A DNA stretch of 64,000 bases from Halobellus salinus (GTDB lineage: Archaea; Halobacteriota; Halobacteria; Halobacteriales; Haloferacaceae): positions 1 to 64,000 of the forward strand of contig NZ_BMOC01000004.1 in the NCBI RefSeq assembly GCF_014646875.1. The letters are read 5' to 3'. Below, piece by piece: positions 61,375 through 64,000 of the stretch (position 1 is its first letter; every line of letters starts with the position of its first letter). The position numbers and the translations under genes are program-made. The notes under the pieces were generated by a model. The model saw only the letters and a program-made list of their open reading frames with translations. It had not been told where the DNA came from and ran no database searches.

Positions 61375-62760
61375 ATGGAGCAGGCACCGAACGTTCTATT
61401 GATCGTACTCGATGCGACCCGGAAAGATCATCTCTCGTGTTATGGCTACGATCGTCCCACAACTCCAACAATCGACAGTATCGCCGCAGATGGGACCCGT
61501 TTCGAGCAGGCAATCGCCACATCGGCCTGGACACCACCTACCCACGCTTCGATGTTCACCGGGTGTTACCCGTCGCGACACGGTGTGTTCAATTCACAAC
61601 TCTCGTTGACCTACGACGGGCCGACGATCGCCGAACTGCTGTCGGAGAACGGATACAGGACGCTCGGGTTTAGTAACTCCTATCATACCAGTACGGAGCG
61701 GAACTTCCATCGTGGATTTGACTACTATCACGATGTATTCGAGCTTCCCCGGTTTCTTGGGAAAATGTACGATCCAAGCCTCGATTTCCTTCGGTTTCTT
61801 CCCAACTACTTCCTGAAGAACTACGATATCTCTGATCTACAGCTGCGGAGGTTGAAGACACAGCTCACACAAACCGAGGAACCGTTCTTCGGGTTCATCA
61901 ATCTTAACGCGGCGCACTCACCGTACGATCCGCCGTCCAAATTCAGGAAGCAATTCGAGGCGTACTTCGACCAATGGGACACCGTGGATAAGGAAACTGC
62001 TAAACATATCGCCACAGGAAATGGTCGTGACTATACATTAGGTGATAACAAAGTAACTGAAACGGAGTGGAACCTCGTCAAATGCTGGTACGACGGTGAG
62101 ATCAGGTACACGGATTATCTACTGTCCAAGTTCATCGATTTCTTCAAAAACGAGGGTCTATATGACGATACGCTGCTGATCGTGGCCGCTGATCACGGAG
62201 AACACTTCGGGGAACACAACCTGGTCTACCACGCGTATTCCCTGTTCGAGGAGCTGGTGAACGTGCCGCTGATCGTCAAGTGGCCCGACGGCCACCACGG
62301 CCATAATCGGGCGCTTCCAAGCGAGATCTCGAATAACCTCGTCTCGTTGACAGATATCGCCCCGACGATCTGTGAGTGGGCCGGCATAGAGACTCCCTCC
62401 GGAATGCAGGGTCGGGACCTCACGATAGGATCAGGCCGGGACGCCGTATTTGCGGAGTACGATCGGCCACAGCCACCGAAACGGGATCAGATGCTTGAGA
62501 CATATAATGGCTTCGAAGAGTACGATAGAGGGCTACAGGCAATCCGAACTACCGAGTATAAGCTTATTCGGACGACAACGGGCGAGGAGACACTCTACCG
62601 AATCCAAAACGGAGACGAAACAGCCGTCGAGAATGAAAAGGTACAGCACCAGCTCTCTCAACGGATGAATGAAAGGCTTGACGAGATTCCGGACGGTGAA
62701 CACGACGAGGATCTTGATGACCACGTTAAGGACCATCTAGAAAAAATGGGATATATATAA
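61375..62760 (+). CDS. Sulfatase-like protein (2)
   Basis: 461 residues. It has VLLIVLDATRKDHLSCYGYD, TSAWTPPTHASMFTGCYPSR with a Thr where classical sulfatases have the formylglycine Cys/Ser, VAADHGEHFGEHNLVYHAYS as the metal cluster, and VPLIVKWPDGHHG and LTDIAPTICEWAGI. Without the Cys/Ser it is likely a phosphotransferase or phosphohydrolase rather than a true sulfatase. It follows a 112-base gap and ends in an AT-rich tail (62761-62790). Confidence 0.8.
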   Translation: MEQAPNVLLIVLDATRKDHLSCYGYDRPTTPTIDSIAADGTRFEQAIATSAWTPPTHASMFTGCYPSRHGVFNSQLSLTYDGPTIAELLSENGYRTLGFSNSYHTSTERNFHRGFDYYHDVFELPRFLGKMYDPSLDFLRFLPNYFLKNYDISDLQLRRLKTQLTQTEEPFFGFINLNAAHSPYDPPSKFRKQFEAYFDQWDTVDKETAKHIATGNGRDYTLGDNKVTETEWNLVKCWYDGEIRYTDYLLSKFIDFFKNEGLYDDTLLIVAADHGEHFGEHNLVYHAYSLFEELVNVPLIVKWPDGHHGHNRALPSEISNNLVSLTDIAPTICEWAGIETPSGMQGRDLTIGSGRDAVFAEYDRPQPPKRDQMLETYNGFEEYDRGLQAIRTTEYKLIRTTTGEETLYRIQNGDETAVENEKVQHQLSQRMNERLDEIPDGEHDEDLDDHVKDHLEKMGYI

Positions 62761-62920
62761 TTATATTTCATATAAAAAGTTGGTTATTTACCCCATTGAT
62801 GATCAAGAGCGCTTATTATCCAGTGAAAGGGATGGAAAGTAACGTGCGGCATTTGTCGGAGAGTCCCACCACAGCGGTGGTAAAAGCACTAATGAGATCC
62901 GTTCGGGGAGTTGGATCATA

Positions 62921-64000
62921 GTGGGATCGCTTCGTCTCGGCCAGACCTCCGTCGTATATTTTGTTTCCAAGTTACTCGCATCTGCCCTCGGGTTTATCGC
63001 AACGATATACGTCGCTCGGCTGCTCGGTTCGGGAGCGCTCGGAATCTACTCCGTGGCAACGGCTGTCGTCTCTTGGCTCGTGCTGTTCGGGACGATGGGA
63101 GTCACCAGCGGTATGACGAAACGGGTCAGTGAGCGCGACGAGTCAAGTGCGTACGCAATCGCTGGCGTCAGTATCGTATCGGTGTTCGCCGTCGGCTTAG
63201 CTACAGCTATTCTGTTGTTTCGCGGAGAAGTCAACGATTACATTGGGTTTTCGGCGGCAGTCTTTATTGCGGCTATGGTGGTCGTCACGCTTGCACAAAG
63301 TACAGTTATGTCACTACTCAACGGTCGGAAGCTTGTCCATATCGCAGGCGTATTCTCTCCGGTCAAAACAGGGAGCCGAGCGGGATCCCAGATCGTCGCG
63401 CTCTCTCTGGGACTAGGGATCGTCGGCCTGTTCGGCGGCTACATCATCGGGTATGTCGTCGTTGTACTTGGGGGATTTTACGTCCTCATACGTAGCTTCG
63501 ACGAGATTACGATGCCGCGAGCCCGCCACTTCCGGGGTATACTCTCGTTCGCGAAATACGCTTGGCTCGGGGGACTTCGATCAAAGGCTTTTAATTGGGT
63601 GGACATCGCCCTACTCGGGTTCTTTGTCTCAAACGCATTCATCGGATACTACACCGCCGCGTGGAACATCGCGCAGTTCCTAGTCGTCTTCGGGACCGCG
63701 ATCAGTCGGACGCTGTTCCCCGAGATGAGCGAGAGTGCAGTCGCTGACGACTCGGAAGCTGTCTCGGACCTGCTAAACACGGCGCTGTCGTTTGCGGGGC
63801 TCATTATGATTCCGGGTCTCGTTGGCGGGACGCTGATTGGCGAGCAACTGCTCCGGATATACGGCCCGGACTTCACGCAGGCCGGGTTGGTACTGTCTGT
63901 GTTGATTTTCGCCACACTATTGCAATCATATCAAAAACAGTTTACAACGACGCTTAACGCACTTGACCGGCCCGATATTGCATTTAAGATCAATTTAGTG
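62921..64000 (+). CDS. Flippase (Wzx/AglR-like), partial at window edge
   Basis: A GTG start directly after a TAG (62918-62920) opens a frame of 360 codons running off the window end. LGQTSVVYFVSKLLASALGF, then IYVARLLGSGALGIYSVATA and AAWNIAQFLVVFGTAISRTL show many hydrophobic helices, as in MOP-superfamily polysaccharide flippases. With aglB and glycosyltransferase genes nearby it may move the lipid-linked glycan across the membrane. The C-terminus is not seen. Confidence 0.78.
   Translation, partial: MGSLRLGQTSVVYFVSKLLASALGFIATIYVARLLGSGALGIYSVATAVVSWLVLFGTMGVTSGMTKRVSERDESSAYAIAGVSIVSVFAVGLATAILLFRGEVNDYIGFSAAVFIAAMVVVTLAQSTVMSLLNGRKLVHIAGVFSPVKTGSRAGSQIVALSLGLGIVGLFGGYIIGYVVVVLGGFYVLIRSFDEITMPRARHFRGILSFAKYAWLGGLRSKAFNWVDIALLGFFVSNAFIGYYTAAWNIAQFLVVFGTAISRTLFPEMSESAVADDSEAVSDLLNTALSFAGLIMIPGLVGGTLIGEQLLRIYGPDFTQAGLVLSVLIFATLLQSYQKQFTTTLNALDRPDIAFKINLV

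Noticed and set aside
1-64000. tRNA or rRNA genes
   Set aside because: I saw no convincing cloverleaf (acceptor pairing plus TTCGA arm) or rRNA signature on either strand; absence was judged by eye only.

Overview
The window reads as chromosome of an extremely halophilic archaeon (class Halobacteria). The DNA is GC-rich, the predicted proteins are very acidic, and many genes have a TATA box about 27 bases before the start codon with no leader. Archaeal or haloarchaeal core genes are present (NMD3, RadA, S17e, AglB, SucCD, PccB), and the insertion sequences belong to haloarchaeal families. I cannot name the genus from sequence alone. All family names are from reading the translations; no database search was run.

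Layout. Bases 1-7 kb are core genome with scars: the right end of a TnpB-type (IS1341/IS605) element, a membrane-protein gene split by a 78-bp MITE, nmd3, htpX-pspAB, a strip of dead genes and radA. Bases 7.1-36.6 kb are an accessory catabolic island lying between two same-family transposase copies in opposite orientation (a dead one at 7.1-7.7 kb, an intact one at 35.9-36.6 kb). It carries a sugar ABC importer, an IclR-type regulator, two enolase-superfamily acid-sugar dehydratases, two FGGY kinases, two SDR dehydrogenases, two FAH-family enzymes, an aldehyde dehydrogenase, a four-carbon-acid kinase with a PdxA2-type partner, a class II aldolase, a TIM-like isomerase overlapping a DhnA-type aldolase, and several less understood enzymes (a KARI-like protein, a cyclase-family hydrolase, YjbQ, VOC). 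An ISH3-type element with an 8-bp target duplication has broken an aldo/keto reductase in it, and a glutamine-amidotransferase-like gene is also dead.

Bases 36.6-40.3 kb hold more insertion-sequence wreckage, a lone flippase, and what looks like a relic replication origin: three ORB-like repeats beside the C-terminal fragment of an orc1/cdc6 gene. Bases 40.3-52.8 kb are core metabolism: a SufU/IscU scaffold, S17e, a propionyl-CoA carboxylase beta chain with a small partner, a quinone-oxidoreductase-like protein, and a 2-oxoacid dehydrogenase operon (E1 alpha, E1 beta, a free-standing lipoyl-domain protein, an E2 core with five 14-residue Gly/Asp repeats, and a lipoate-ligase-like protein). 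SucCD and a Tat lipoprotein follow. Bases 52.8-64 kb are a protein N-glycosylation or surface-glycan region: aglB, a nucleotidyltransferase, a GT4 glycosyltransferase, two nucleotide-sugar epimerases, two alkaline-phosphatase-superfamily proteins and a flippase running off the edge.

How the island may work (inference): the importer brings in a sugar or sugar acid. SDRs oxidise it, the enolase-type dehydratases give 2-keto-3-deoxy acids, FAH enzymes dehydrate or hydrolyse these, and the aldehyde dehydrogenase delivers a 2-oxoacid. The phosphorylating branch (FGGY kinases, aldolases, DUF1537 kinase, PdxA2, TIM-like protein) would yield triose phosphates. The real substrate cannot be read from the sequence.
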